Source: Vibrio fortis (GTDB taxonomy: Bacteria > Pseudomonadota > Gammaproteobacteria > Enterobacterales > Vibrionaceae). From it: 64,000 bases of DNA. The notes beneath the pieces are model-generated. The model was not told the origin of the DNA and ran no database searches. It saw nothing but the letters and a program-made list of their open reading frames with translations. Location of the stretch: NCBI RefSeq assembly GCF_000695685.1, contig NZ_JFFR01000013.1, forward strand, positions 124,001-188,000, read 5' to 3'. A program made the position numbers and the translations under genes. Below are positions 47,332 to 55,940 of the stretch, in pieces; the stretch's first letter is position 1; the number at the start of each line of letters is the position of its first letter.

Positions 47332-48410
47332 TGGCTAAGAAACGTGGCGGTAGCCCTCTAGGAAATACACCTGGCTCCATTGCAGCGCAGCAGTCAGCAG
47401 CGAAAGCAACAGTGGAAACACTGACTAGCCAATTGACTAAAGAGCTAGAAAAGTCGGGCCAAAAAGCGTCGGACTACCTCAAAGAGAAATTTGGTATTGG
47501 CTCTGTTGGCCAACAGATGGTTTGGAAACTGGCTTCAGGCAATACAGCAACGTTCAATGAAGTGACACTGTCATTTGATCAAGTAAAAGCAGATACTTAC
47601 GTGACTTTCGACGTAAATGGTCGCGACCAAAGCTTGCTTACTAAAGAATCGCTGGAAGACCTTAACTCTCTTGAGTTCCAGCAGTTCTACCCAGCCGTTG
47701 GCCGTGAAGTCGATGGTCAGATTGATGTACTTGATGGATCTCGTCGTCGTGCTTGGTTCTTACTTCAAGAAGGACGCGTAAAAGAGTTCAGAATTCTTGT
47801 CACTCAAGATGAGATTTCGACTTCTGATGCGAAGGCGCTAGCGAAACAGTTACAAACGGCAAAAGAACACAACCAACGCGAAATTGGTCTTCAATGCCAA
47901 ACGATCATGAACAGCGGTAATTACACTCAAGAAGACGTTGCTGCGATGATTGGTATCAGCCGCCCAGCGGTGAGCAAAGCACTGAAAGCAGCAAGCATAG
48001 ATCAGCGTATTATCGCCCTATTCCCAGTAGTAAATGCATTATCACACACAGATTATGCTCTTCTTGGAAAAGTGATGAAGACATACCAAGAAGACAGTAA
48101 AGGCTTAACCGCGTTTATCCAAAAATTGGGTAAAAAAGCTGTCAATGTTCAGGTTGAACATTGTAGTGACGAGAACAAAGAAGCCCTACTCTCTTTGATC
48201 AAATCAGAGCTAAAAATTGCGGAATCTAAAAAGGTAACCGACAAAGCTGAAGTCACTCAACTCGCTGAATTTGCTAGTAAAGGTATGTTTGCACGTAAGA
48301 AAGTCAAAGGTCGTAACTTCTCTTACGAGTTTGGCCGTTTATCGAAAGAACTGCAGTCAGAACTTGATGAAGCGATTCAAGCTGTACTGGATAAAGCAAC
48401 CCAAGACTAG
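47331..48410 (+). CDS. parB: ParB-type centromere-binding partition protein
   Basis: The 359-residue protein has a ParB N-terminal domain (GREVDGQIDVLDGSRRRAWF at about 125-145), a helix-turn-helix (YTQEDVAAMIGISRPAVSKALK at about 203-224) and a C-terminal dimerisation part. It binds centromere sites and stimulates ParA. Its ATG overlaps the parA stop by one base. One copy of the window's recurrent palindrome lies inside its own 3' coding region (48141-48165), which could allow nucleation at the locus itself. Confidence 0.92.
   Translation: MAKKRGGSPLGNTPGSIAAQQSAAKATVETLTSQLTKELEKSGQKASDYLKEKFGIGSVGQQMVWKLASGNTATFNEVTLSFDQVKADTYVTFDVNGRDQSLLTKESLEDLNSLEFQQFYPAVGREVDGQIDVLDGSRRRAWFLLQEGRVKEFRILVTQDEISTSDAKALAKQLQTAKEHNQREIGLQCQTIMNSGNYTQEDVAAMIGISRPAVSKALKAASIDQRIIALFPVVNALSHTDYALLGKVMKTYQEDSKGLTAFIQKLGKKAVNVQVEHCSDENKEALLSLIKSELKIAESKKVTDKAEVTQLAEFASKGMFARKKVKGRNFSYEFGRLSKELQSELDEAIQAVLDKATQD
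48141..48165. repeat. Palindromic parS-like site 1 (inside parB)
   Basis: GTCAATGTTCAGGTTGAACA followed by TTGTA is a near-perfect copy of the recurrent palindrome with core TGTTCAGSCTGAACA. One central base and the right edge differ. Confidence 0.65.
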
Positions 48411-48453
48411 CTAACGCAATAGCTTAAATAAGCCCGTTTATCTAGTTCAAAAA

Positions 48454-48496
48454 AAGGCTGAAACTTATAGTTCCAATATAAGTTTCAGCCTTTTCA
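48454..48496. terminator. Bidirectional terminator between parB and DUF2805 gene
   Basis: Fifteen-base arms AAGGCTGAAACTTAT and ATAAGTTTCAGCCTT pair perfectly, with A-rich and T-rich flanks. It separates convergent parB and the gene at 48511. Confidence 0.92.
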
Positions 48497-48510
48497 TTTT
48501 AGCCTTTCGC

Positions 48511-48762
48511 CTAGCGGTGCTTATATTGCGTTGGGCAATAACCTCGCGTGACTTCAGAGCTGCGAAACTTGGTATGTTTGGTTTTTCGCCCTGAAACCCT
48601 CGCTCGCCAAAGCTTAAAACTTCCGGGTTTCAGTTGTTTTCTCATAAATCGAATCACTTCTGGTTCGCTCAACCCAAACTGTAGCTCTATGGCTTCGAAC
48701 GGAGTCCGATCTTCCCAAGCCATCTCTATGACCCGAGACTCACTCTCTTCGCTCAATATCAT
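48511..48762 (-). CDS. DUF2805 (TIGR03643) family protein
   Basis: The 83-residue protein matches the DUF2805/TIGR03643 family almost end to end: RVIEMAWEDRTPFEAIELQF, then GLSEPEVIRFMR and KPGSFKLWRARVSGRKTKH. The family is HTH-like and of unknown function. In many marine bacteria it lies near a cryptochrome/photolyase-like gene. Here such a gene is at 52530, separated by the cassette-like zone. The region 48763-49142 shows no gene. Confidence 0.85.
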   Translation of the reverse strand: MILSEESESRVIEMAWEDRTPFEAIELQFGLSEPEVIRFMRKQLKPGSFKLWRARVSGRKTKHTKFRSSEVTRGYCPTQYKHR

Positions 48763-49142
48763 TCGTCAATTCCACACTAAAAAAGAAGAATTTTACGTTC
48801 AGAGCTGGTGTTGGGTTCATCTACGAATCAAAGTTTTTGTTTAGAGCGTGGCGTGTTCAGGCGAATCAATAACTCATCCAGAACGAAAGATGATATCCGC
48901 CTAGCGAAACCTCCCTCCAAAGACGACTCCCTTTTCTCGAGATACGATACAAAATAATTCAATATTTGAGACTCAGCCACACTACATAGAACGTAACCCA
49001 CTGTTTATTCGATATAATTTACATTAGGATAATGCATATGAAGAACTAGGTAGAAATATTCGGCTTAATAGAGCTGTTAGGTTTAATCATAAAGTCAAGG
49101 TGATAGAGGTAATCTTAATGCCTGATTGCCGCAAGGTGAAAT

Positions 49143-49520
49143 ATGGATATCGTTAGCATTTCTGGTATTGAAGAGAGAGTCAAAGGACAAACTCCCGATG
49201 TTTTATCATTGAATTATGATTTGTCGGTATTGCGCATTAAATTGATTTTTCCGTCAGACCAAATTGTTGACGTTGCTTGTGAAAATGTTGAGGGCTTTCG
49301 AGTTCTTGATGAAGGGCAACTACTAGAGTTTTGGGGAGGCGCTGCGACTCGGTATTGGCTATTTGAAGTTAAAGCTAATGGCTGGTTAGCTTCAGAGAAC
49401 ATGTGTGAAACTGCACCGCTAATAGTAGAGGGCGGTGAGCTCAAAGAATTTATGGTAGCGGGGGCTAATGAGTGCGTAAGTATTTTAGCTTACACGCAAC
49501 CATATGTGCAGTACGAATAA
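49143..49520 (+). CDS. Hypothetical 125-residue protein, cassette-like
   Basis: I do not recognise it. AAGGTG precedes ATG 49143. The protein is acidic and beta-rich (LRIKLIFPSDQIVDVACENV, VEGGELKEFMVAGANECVSIL) with no signal peptide or span. Its size, lack of homology and position in the 49-52 kb zone resemble integron cassette proteins or immunity-like proteins. No clear attC follows it. Confidence 0.55.
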   Translation: MDIVSISGIEERVKGQTPDVLSLNYDLSVLRIKLIFPSDQIVDVACENVEGFRVLDEGQLLEFWGGAATRYWLFEVKANGWLASENMCETAPLIVEGGELKEFMVAGANECVSILAYTQPYVQYE

Positions 49521-49559
49521 TTTTCACCTAACGAGAAAGGCGCTTGGACGAGGTGTTTG

Positions 49560-49775
49560 TACAATCTAAAGTCAAACGGGAACTATGTCATAGATTTCTC
49601 ATATGGAAAGCCTAACTGGTCTTGATATACGTATAACGGGCTCAGTGAGCATGAAAAACTAGTGATTACCGCATTTGTTGAAGTAGGGGGAACAGCCCTT
49701 GCATTTTCGCAAGTAAACCGGCTTGGTCTATCTAGTTCTGCCATCGAGTCTTTGGTTCAAAAAGAACTACTTTAG
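49560..49775 (+). pseudogene. Remnant of an unidentified gene with an internal stop
   Basis: One frame reads YNLKSNGNYVIDFSYGKPNWS, a TGA at 49623-49625, then YTYNGLSEHEKLVITAFVEV and on to SSAIESLVQKELL and a stop at 49773-49775. The composition is protein-like on both sides of the stop. No start codon or ribosome site is visible. The pattern NYVIDFSYGKPNW resembles small immunity-type proteins, but I cannot name a family. Confidence 0.45.
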
Positions 49776-49911
49776 AACTCAGTTATGTCTGATGGTATAA
49801 CTGAAAGTTTCGTATTAGATATGGCTTTGTATATCAAAGCATTAAGTGCAATAAATGAGTCCGCTCACTAGCAGGGCGTATGGTCAAGTTAAAGGACGAG
49901 TATTTCCCAAG

Positions 49912-50101
49912 ATGAGAACGAACTTAGAATTAGAAGCGAAAAAGCTTAAAAGCCTACTCGACAACAAAAAAAGTATCTGAGATTTATCGCCATCGAGAAA
50001 GTGAACTGTGCATAGAATTCTCTGATGGTTCCAGACTTTTCGTTAATTGCAATGATAATAAAAGCCTCGAACTGTCAATAACTGGTTGTCGCGAGCATTA
50101 A
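49912..50101 (+). pseudogene. Small gene frameshifted in a run of seven A
   Basis: From ATG 49912 the frame reads MRTNLELEAKKLKSLLDNKK and then stops soon after an A7 run (49966-49972). Removing one A continues the protein as VSEIYRHRESELCIEFSDGS, then RLFVNCNDNKSLELSITG, to a stop at 50099-50101. The result would be about 62 residues. A real frameshift, programmed slippage or sequencing error are all possible. The ribosome site is distant. Confidence 0.45.
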
Positions 50102-50150
50102 GAACTGCTGAAAAAATATAACAATACGCTATACACTTGGAGATTTTGAC

Positions 50151-50567
50151 ATGCCAGCAAGAATGGATGAATACCTAGATAAGGTTATTAAAAATCGATT
50201 TTCAATATCACTAATGTCAAATGCCAAATGGCGTAAAGTGTTTACGGTATTGGATGTGCCAGAGCTGATGTTGAACCAGTGTTACTGGAAGTTTGTTGAT
50301 AACGATTGTGAATTTCTAGGTTGGTTTACTAAATCAGATGAGTTAATGGAAAAGTATGTAGGTGACTATGGATCAGGGCCTTTTGCCTACAAGCGAATTG
50401 AGTGGTTAGAAATCCCCAAAGTAGGTAAGCCTAGTAAGTATGAAAATGTGCCCTTTAAGCACTGGCATCAAGATATAGATGAAGCATTGAATATCTTAAA
50501 CTCGGTTGGGCACTTCGATACTAAGCTCACAGATAGAGGGTTACGTATCTACGGTTTCAGAGAATAA
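50151..50567 (+). CDS. Hypothetical 138-residue cassette protein
   Basis: I do not recognise it. GGAG lies eight bases before ATG 50151. The soluble protein is rich in Trp, Lys and aromatic residues (VPELMLNQCYWKFVDNDCEFLGWF, YKRIEWLEIPKVGKPSKY). A full attC site starts three bases after its stop, so it has the structure of an integron gene cassette. Confidence 0.65.
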   Translation: MPARMDEYLDKVIKNRFSISLMSNAKWRKVFTVLDVPELMLNQCYWKFVDNDCEFLGWFTKSDELMEKYVGDYGSGPFAYKRIEWLEIPKVGKPSKYENVPFKHWHQDIDEALNILNSVGHFDTKLTDRGLRIYGFRE

Positions 50568-50569
50568 AC

Positions 50570-50694
50570 ATATAACACACTGTGAAGAGGTATTCCCAAC
50601 GCGTGGCATTTTCACCATGCGTTAGTTTTAGTGGTTAAGTAGGTATGCAGCAGCTTCTGTATTGCGTTGCTCACTAATTATTTGGTCGTTATAT
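50570..50694 (+). repeat. attC recombination site (Vibrio cassette type)
   Basis: The 125-base site is bounded by the complementary cores ATATAAC (50570-50576) and GTTATAT (50688-50694). Internally, CAACGC pairs with GCGTTG, and the blocks AACGCGTGGCATTTTC and TTTTAGTGGTTAAG are typical of Vibrio superintegron repeats. Length fits VCR-type sites. It lies between two small genes, as in a cassette array. No integrase gene is in the window. Confidence 0.85.
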
Positions 50695-50706
50695 TTTTGA
50701 GGTCAT

Positions 50707-51135
50707 ATGAGCTGGAATCTTGTCACTAGCACTACAAGTGCATATGTCATTGCGTTCATTATTTTGCAGCCAATTTATCATCATAAAAAAGCGCTTAAAG
50801 TAGTTTCAGGTTTACTATTTCTCTACCTTGGTTTAAGCGTGTACAACTTCAATTATGGCTATTCCATTGGTGACATTACATCTTTCGCTATGTTTTCAGC
50901 TATGCTATTAAGCTTCTTAGCACAGTTACGCTATAGCTACCAAGTCAAAGAGCAGTATGGCTTTTATCCACGATTGTACTTGAGAGGCTTTCCCATAAAG
51001 GGAATCTTTATAAAGCACCCAGATATCGAAAGAGCTCATTCAGAACCAGATACGATAATGACAATTCTCGCTTTTCTAGGGTTCGTTTTAGGTTTTTCTG
51101 CCGTACTATTCATGGAAATAGCATCGAATTCGTGA
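50707..51135 (+). CDS. Hypothetical four-span membrane protein, cassette gene
   Basis: I do not recognise this 142-residue protein. It has about four hydrophobic segments (starting SAYVIAFIILQPIYH, VVSGLLFLYLGLSVYNF, ITSFAMFSAMLLSFLAQL and a C-terminal IMTILAFLGFVLGFSAVLF). GAGG precedes ATG 50707. It starts 12 bases after the attC core, as expected for a cassette gene. A short palindromic stretch follows at 51208. Confidence 0.6.
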   Translation: MSWNLVTSTTSAYVIAFIILQPIYHHKKALKVVSGLLFLYLGLSVYNFNYGYSIGDITSFAMFSAMLLSFLAQLRYSYQVKEQYGFYPRLYLRGFPIKGIFIKHPDIERAHSEPDTIMTILAFLGFVLGFSAVLFMEIASNS

Positions 51136-51207
51136 AAACATACAAAGCGTTTAGCATTCTCAGTTTAATTCAGCTTTAGTAACCTCGGCACAATAGATTA
51201 ATTGATG

Positions 51208-51229
51208 GCGTTGATCACTACATCAACGC
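51208..51229. repeat. Inverted repeat before the NUDIX gene
   Basis: GCGTTGAT and ATCAACGC pair perfectly around CACTAC, 25 bases before the start. It might be the right end of a decayed attC (GCGTTG resembles the attC inner arm) or a regulatory hairpin. Confidence 0.5.
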
Positions 51230-51254
51230 AATGTCATACACAAAGGAAAAGCCA

Positions 51255-51710
51255 GTGACTAAAAGGATTCAAAATAGAGAAGTTAAAGTGTGTCCAGTAG
51301 TACTGCGCAAATCAGGCTCGAATTTGGAGTTGCTAGTATTCGAACATCCTTTGGCCGATGTGCAATTAATAAAAGGTACGTTAGAGCTGACAGACAGTTC
51401 AACGGAGAGCGCGGCGCTTAGAGAGCTTACAGAGGAGTCAGGTATATCCAAAGTTTCCAGTACTAAATACCTCAGAAGTTGGGAAAGTGGTTTCCAAAAT
51501 CAACTTTGGCATTTTGTCCTGTGCGAAGTTTCGGAAAGTTTGCCAAACAACTGGGCCTTCTATACACAAGATGATGGCGGCCATGAGTTCAATTTTTTCT
51601 GGCACAAGCTCGGAGGTTGTTTGGAATTTGATTGTCACAAGGTGTTTTGTAAAGCCATTAAACAAATCGAAACTATGTTTATACAACAAGCATATCAAGG
51701 TGATGCATAA
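51255..51710 (+). CDS. NUDIX hydrolase family protein
   Basis: The 151-residue protein has a NUDIX-like fold: KGTLELTDSSTESAALRELTEESGI carries the AA-xREL-xEE-xG part of the NUDIX box (about residues 40-65). The first Gly-x5-Glu portion is degenerate, with ELTDSSTE rather than GxxxxxE. NUDIX enzymes hydrolyse nucleoside diphosphates linked to other groups. GTG 51255 is chosen for AAAGGA spacing; an ATG at 51231 is in frame. After the stop the sequence CATAACACTTGGCACTC weakly resembles attC. Confidence 0.7.
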   Translation: MTKRIQNREVKVCPVVLRKSGSNLELLVFEHPLADVQLIKGTLELTDSSTESAALRELTEESGISKVSSTKYLRSWESGFQNQLWHFVLCEVSESLPNNWAFYTQDDGGHEFNFFWHKLGGCLEFDCHKVFCKAIKQIETMFIQQAYQGDA

Positions 51711-51774
51711 CACTTGGCACTCTCATTTAAACACGATTTCCAAAGTCCACCACTAACTTTTATCACAACCAGAG

Positions 51775-52290
51775 GTGTCTTCATTGAAGTTAGTATGTAA
51801 AACAGAAAGATTGGTTATTCGCCAGCTTACGCTCAAAGACGCGGATTTTGTCATCCGTTTATACAATGATGAGTCTTTTATCCACAATATTGCCGACAAA
51901 AACATCCGTACCTCAGAAGATGCGGAAAACTACCTTACCAATGGTCCATTGGCTAGTTACGAAACATACGGTTTTGGCCTGAACCTAGTCTCGTTACGCA
52001 AAACGGGTACACCGATAGGAATCTGTGGCGTATTAAAACGCCCCGAGTTGGACAGTCCAGATCTTGGTTATGCATTGCTACCGGAATATTGTAATCAACG
52101 GTATGCGACGGAGGCTTCTATTGGAGTACTTCAACATGCTGTTAAAGCTCTATCTTTAGATACTGTGCTAGCTGTTACCTTCCCCAGTAACAAAGGTTCA
52201 AACCGAGTACTAACAAAAGTAGGTTTTGAACTAAAGGGCACCATCGAATTGTATGGTTTAGAGAACAACTTATATGAATACCGAGCGTGA
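51775..52290 (+). CDS. GNAT acetyltransferase, RimJ/RimL-like
   Basis: The 171-residue protein opens LVCKTERLVIRQLTLKDADF, the standard RimJ/RimL start, and has the acetyl-CoA-binding region around LGYALLPEYCNQRYATEAS and a final NKGSNRVLTKVGFELKG. The start is uncertain: GTG 51775 is given, and a TTG at 51784 after GAGGTG is as good. The target is unknown. GNAT and NUDIX genes are frequent cassette cargo. It is the last gene of the cassette-like zone. Confidence 0.78.
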   Translation: MSSLKLVCKTERLVIRQLTLKDADFVIRLYNDESFIHNIADKNIRTSEDAENYLTNGPLASYETYGFGLNLVSLRKTGTPIGICGVLKRPELDSPDLGYALLPEYCNQRYATEASIGVLQHAVKALSLDTVLAVTFPSNKGSNRVLTKVGFELKGTIELYGLENNLYEYRA

Positions 52291-52529
52291 GATGGCCTTG
52301 TGACTTAACTCGACGCACACTTCAAATTAATTCAATCGCACTCAGTTAATGCCAATATTGAGAGCTCCTCTACCCCCTAGGTTACATTTTCCCTTCAAGA
52401 TCGCCAGCATCATTAAGACAATCTCATCATCCACACTTAACCTCTAACGCCTACTTTAATCGTTAGTTTTGAAGAAAATTGAGACATTTTGTTTATTGCT
52501 ACGTAGTGGTTCAAAAAACGAGAAACCAC

Positions 52530-54011
52530 ATGCAAACAGTCAACATCGTATGGTTCAAACGCGACCTTCGGATCACCGACCATGCCCCTTTATTCGATGC
52601 ACTATCGTCCGAGCGACCGACAATTTTGCTCTACATATTTGAGCCATCATTGCTCAACAACCTTCACTACTCAGAGCGGCATTGGCGATTTGTGTGGCAG
52701 TCTATTGAGTGCATGAACGAAACGCTAGCTCATCACGGACATCAAGTCTCTGTAATGCAGGGAGAGGCGTTAGAGTGCTTCCAAGAGATACAATCTAAGT
52801 ACCAGATAGATACCGTCTATTCCTATCAAGAGATCGGCTTGAATTGTACTTTCGAGCGCGACCGCTTGCTCAAGGGATGGTTTGATGCCCAAGGTATCGC
52901 TTGGCAAGAGTCTCAGCAGGGGGCCGTCTTGCGCGGATTAGCAAACAGAGAGAACTGGGATAAGAACTGGTCTTTGGTCATGCGTTCTCAAATTTTAAAG
53001 CCTCAAATGTGTAGTGAACACTTACATACTTTAGACTCTAAACAAGTTGACCATGCGTTCATCCCTCCCAAATCATGGACAAGTTTAAGTAGTGGTATGC
53101 AAACAGGCGGAAGTAAGCTTGCATGGCTAACCCTTCACGACTTCTTTAACCGCAGAGGTAAAGACTACTATCGCAGCCTTTCTAGCCCAATCACATCGAG
53201 AAATGCCTGCACACGCTTATCTCCTTATCTTGCATGGGGCAACATCTCACTGCGCGAAGTCTACCAAGAACTATTGCAACATTGGAACGTGCCGGGCTTT
53301 CGTCGTAGCTTAATCGCCCTATCATCTCGGCTCCACTGGCATTGTCATTTCATCCAAAAATTCGAATCAGAGTGTGAGATGGAGTTTCGTTGCACCAATA
53401 CGGCCTATGAAGCGTTGCTCTCACAATCTTGCAATACAAATCCAAATCATCTTTTGGCTTGGAAGACCGGTAATACTGGATTTCCTTTGGTTGATGCCTG
53501 CATGCGCTGCTTACATCACACCGGATACATCAATTTCCGAATGAGGGCTATGCTGGTTAGTTTCCTTACCCACCACATGAACATGGATTGGCGCGAAGGC
53601 GTGACTCACCTAGCTCAGTTGTTTCTCGACTTTGAGCCTGGTATTCATTATTCCCAGTTCCAGATGCAAGCTGGCGTGACCGGCATTAATACCATCCGCA
53701 TATACAACCCTATCAAGCAGGCACAAGAACATGATTCAGAGGGGGAGTTTGTTAAAAAGTGGGTGCCTGAATTAGAGCAAGTTCCTACGCCATTGATATT
53801 TGAACCGTGGAAGATGACATCAATGGAAGCCGCGATGTATCAGGTGGAACAAGATTCGCCATACCTGGACCCAATTTTCGACCTGAACGAGAGAGCTCGC
53901 GAAGCGAGAGAACGACTGTGGTCGTGGAAAAAACGCATTGATGTCAAAAATGAAGGAGCGCGAATTTTAGCTAGGCATGTACGTCAAACCAATAAACGCG
54001 CAACCAGTTGA
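52530..54011 (+). CDS. Cryptochrome/photolyase family FAD-binding protein
   Basis: The 493-residue protein begins [21 protein letters not shown], the photolyase alpha/beta antenna domain, with an all-helical FAD domain after about residue 220. The FAD-site pattern appears in [38 protein letters not shown]. It is an FAD-binding photolyase-like or cryptochrome protein; repair of pyrimidine dimers versus light sensing cannot be decided here. Its stop overlaps a possible TTG start of the next gene. The DUF2805 gene often found beside it is 4 kb away. Confidence 0.85.
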   Translation: MQTVNIVWFKRDLRITDHAPLFDALSSERPTILLYIFEPSLLNNLHYSERHWRFVWQSIECMNETLAHHGHQVSVMQGEALECFQEIQSKYQIDTVYSYQEIGLNCTFERDRLLKGWFDAQGIAWQESQQGAVLRGLANRENWDKNWSLVMRSQILKPQMCSEHLHTLDSKQVDHAFIPPKSWTSLSSGMQTGGSKLAWLTLHDFFNRRGKDYYRSLSSPITSRNACTRLSPYLAWGNISLREVYQELLQHWNVPGFRRSLIALSSRLHWHCHFIQKFESECEMEFRCTNTAYEALLSQSCNTNPNHLLAWKTGNTGFPLVDACMRCLHHTGYINFRMRAMLVSFLTHHMNMDWREGVTHLAQLFLDFEPGIHYSQFQMQAGVTGINTIRIYNPIKQAQEHDSEGEFVKKWVPELEQVPTPLIFEPWKMTSMEAAMYQVEQDSPYLDPIFDLNERAREARERLWSWKKRIDVKNEGARILARHVRQTNKRATS

Positions 54012-54088
54012 TCGCAAAACAAACCTTTGACGTAAATATCTTCCTAAACAAAGCCTTCGCCAATCACATTGAGACTATGGGTAGACAC

Positions 54089-54778
54089 ATGAGAGAGTTA
54101 ACTTTTTCGCACGATGATATTCAAACCATGGAAAAGCGCTTCCGTACTCGATTGGTCAACTCGATATCGGGATTTAAAAGCGCGAATCTTATAGGGACAA
54201 GAGATGAACAAGGACAAGAGAACCTTGCAATCGTTAGTTCTGTCGTCCATTTGGGCTCACACCCTCCCCTGTTGGGCTTTATTGTTCGCCCGTGTAAAAC
54301 GCCAAGACACACGCTTCAAAACATCATTGAGACCAAGTCGTTCACAGTGAACAGCGTCAACGACAAGATTTTCCAAAAAGCACATCAAACATCGGCTCGA
54401 TACTCAAAATCAATTTCAGAGTTTAATGAGGTAGGACTCACACCTTATTACGACGGTAACTGCCCTGCCCCGTTTGTTCTAGAGAGCAGTTTGAAAATCG
54501 CCCTAACTCTGAAGGAGCGTATCGACATCAAAAGCAATGACACGGTTATGCTCATTGGTGAGGTCAATACCATTCACGTGCCAAGAATGGCGATCATGCA
54601 TGATGGCTTTCTAGACCTAGATGCGTTAGGTACAGTCACTATTTCAGGGCTAGATAGTTACCACAGAACCAAACGTATCAACCGCTTAAGCTACGCTAAG
54701 CCAGACAAAAGTGTGTTTCCACTAACCACAGATGGTGAGCCATCGTCATGGGCAGCTGTTAACCCTGTACCGGAATAG
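54089..54778 (+). CDS. Flavin reductase-like FMN-binding protein
   Basis: This protein of about 229 residues has the FMN-binding split-barrel fold of flavin reductases: SGFKSANLIGTRDEQGQENLAIVSSVVHLGSHPPLLGFIVRP contains the core. It may supply reduced flavin to, or act alongside, the photolyase-like protein upstream. The start is uncertain: ATG 54089 fits the domain, while ATG 54077 or TTG 54008 (overlapping the photolyase stop) would extend it. Confidence 0.72.
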   Translation: MRELTFSHDDIQTMEKRFRTRLVNSISGFKSANLIGTRDEQGQENLAIVSSVVHLGSHPPLLGFIVRPCKTPRHTLQNIIETKSFTVNSVNDKIFQKAHQTSARYSKSISEFNEVGLTPYYDGNCPAPFVLESSLKIALTLKERIDIKSNDTVMLIGEVNTIHVPRMAIMHDGFLDLDALGTVTISGLDSYHRTKRINRLSYAKPDKSVFPLTTDGEPSSWAAVNPVPE

Positions 54779-54808
54779 CCGTCATTGAGCCTGGCTCATA
54801 TCGACTCT

Positions 54809-55813
54809 TTAATCTCGCCCTAAGAGCATTCTGGTAAAGGCCTCTCTCGACGCAGGCGTGCTCTCTCTGTCGATTATGTATTTGACATGGTCATTGTTCT
54901 TGGCGGATGGAGATAGCTCAATACTCCAAAGCGCGTTGATTTGATTCGGTACCATTGAATATCGCACATCGATAATACGCTGTTGGTTGTAGGGATCTAA
55001 TGCGAGGTAGCCATTAGAAAAGCGAGAAAACCGCCCAACATCTATCATTTGCTGACTATCTTGCGTCACCCACGACAAGTCAGTAGTCACATTCAGCTTC
55101 GCAATAGAATTTCCCGGATATGCTTTAATATCAGCCCCAACCCTAACAGCATCAACAAAATAAAGACCATTGAACTCGTACACGACTTTCCAAACAAGGA
55201 GGTTGGCTAAAGTTGGTTTTACTTCCACGACTACAGGAGCATGTTGACGCCCGTTAGCTAGCTCCACCCCAGCCGCTTCCGCTCTATCTTTCTGTATTCC
55301 ACCGATAATCAAATAGACAAATGTCCAGCTCATCGCCACCAGAGCAAGCTTAGAACTGTACTTCAAGAAAGCGAAAGCAATCAGTACCAATAATGGCAAT
55401 GTAAAAGCCGGGTCGATAACGGAGATGATGTTAAAGGCTACTCGTTCATCGGATACCGGCCACAGCAACTGTGTTCCGTAACTGGTGCAAGCGTCTAACA
55501 TGCCGTGGGTGCCGTAACCCAGCGCACAATAGAACCATGTCCGCTGGAAAGAGAGATCGCACCGCTTTGAAAAAATGAAATAGAAGACTAACGCACAAAG
55601 CAAACTACCAAAGGGGATGAACAACAAAGAGTGAGTAAACTGTCGGTGATACTCAAGAAACAATAATGGATCTTGGCTAGAACGGATGAGTACATCCAAG
55701 TCAGGCGCCATACCAGAAAGCCCACCCAAAACCGCGGCAGCCCTCGAGTGCTTCCTCTTACTTACTGACAGTGTCGACGCTGCGCCCAGCATCCCTTGCG
55801 TCAATGGGTCCAT
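54809..55813 (-). CDS. YdjM-like membrane-bound metal-dependent hydrolase
   Basis: The 334-residue protein opens MDPLTQGMLGAASTLSVS and has several membrane spans in the first half. Metal-ligand His and Asp residues appear in GMAPDLDVLI, EYHRQFTHSLLF and GTHGMLDACTSYGTQLLWP. This is the DUF457/YdjM family, whose E. coli member is SOS-regulated. The substrate is unknown. Residues from about 190 on form a soluble C-terminal domain. Confidence 0.82.
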   Translation of the reverse strand: MDPLTQGMLGAASTLSVSKRKHSRAAAVLGGLSGMAPDLDVLIRSSQDPLLFLEYHRQFTHSLLFIPFGSLLCALVFYFIFSKRCDLSFQRTWFYCALGYGTHGMLDACTSYGTQLLWPVSDERVAFNIISVIDPAFTLPLLVLIAFAFLKYSSKLALVAMSWTFVYLIIGGIQKDRAEAAGVELANGRQHAPVVVEVKPTLANLLVWKVVYEFNGLYFVDAVRVGADIKAYPGNSIAKLNVTTDLSWVTQDSQQMIDVGRFSRFSNGYLALDPYNQQRIIDVRYSMVPNQINALWSIELSPSAKNNDHVKYIIDRESTPASREAFTRMLLGRD

Positions 55814-55940
55814 TTATAACTCTTTGATAGCATTAATCTAAATGACTCATACTATTTAGAGTAGACGTATTTATTGGCCTATGCGAAGGCAAGCCAACAT
55901 TTTACGTACAACACAGAAGTTGAGATCTACTCTTACCTAC

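Noticed and set aside
51711..51774. attC site after the NUDIX gene
   Set aside because: AACACTTGGCACTC resembles attC, but there is no matching right core, so I did not list it.
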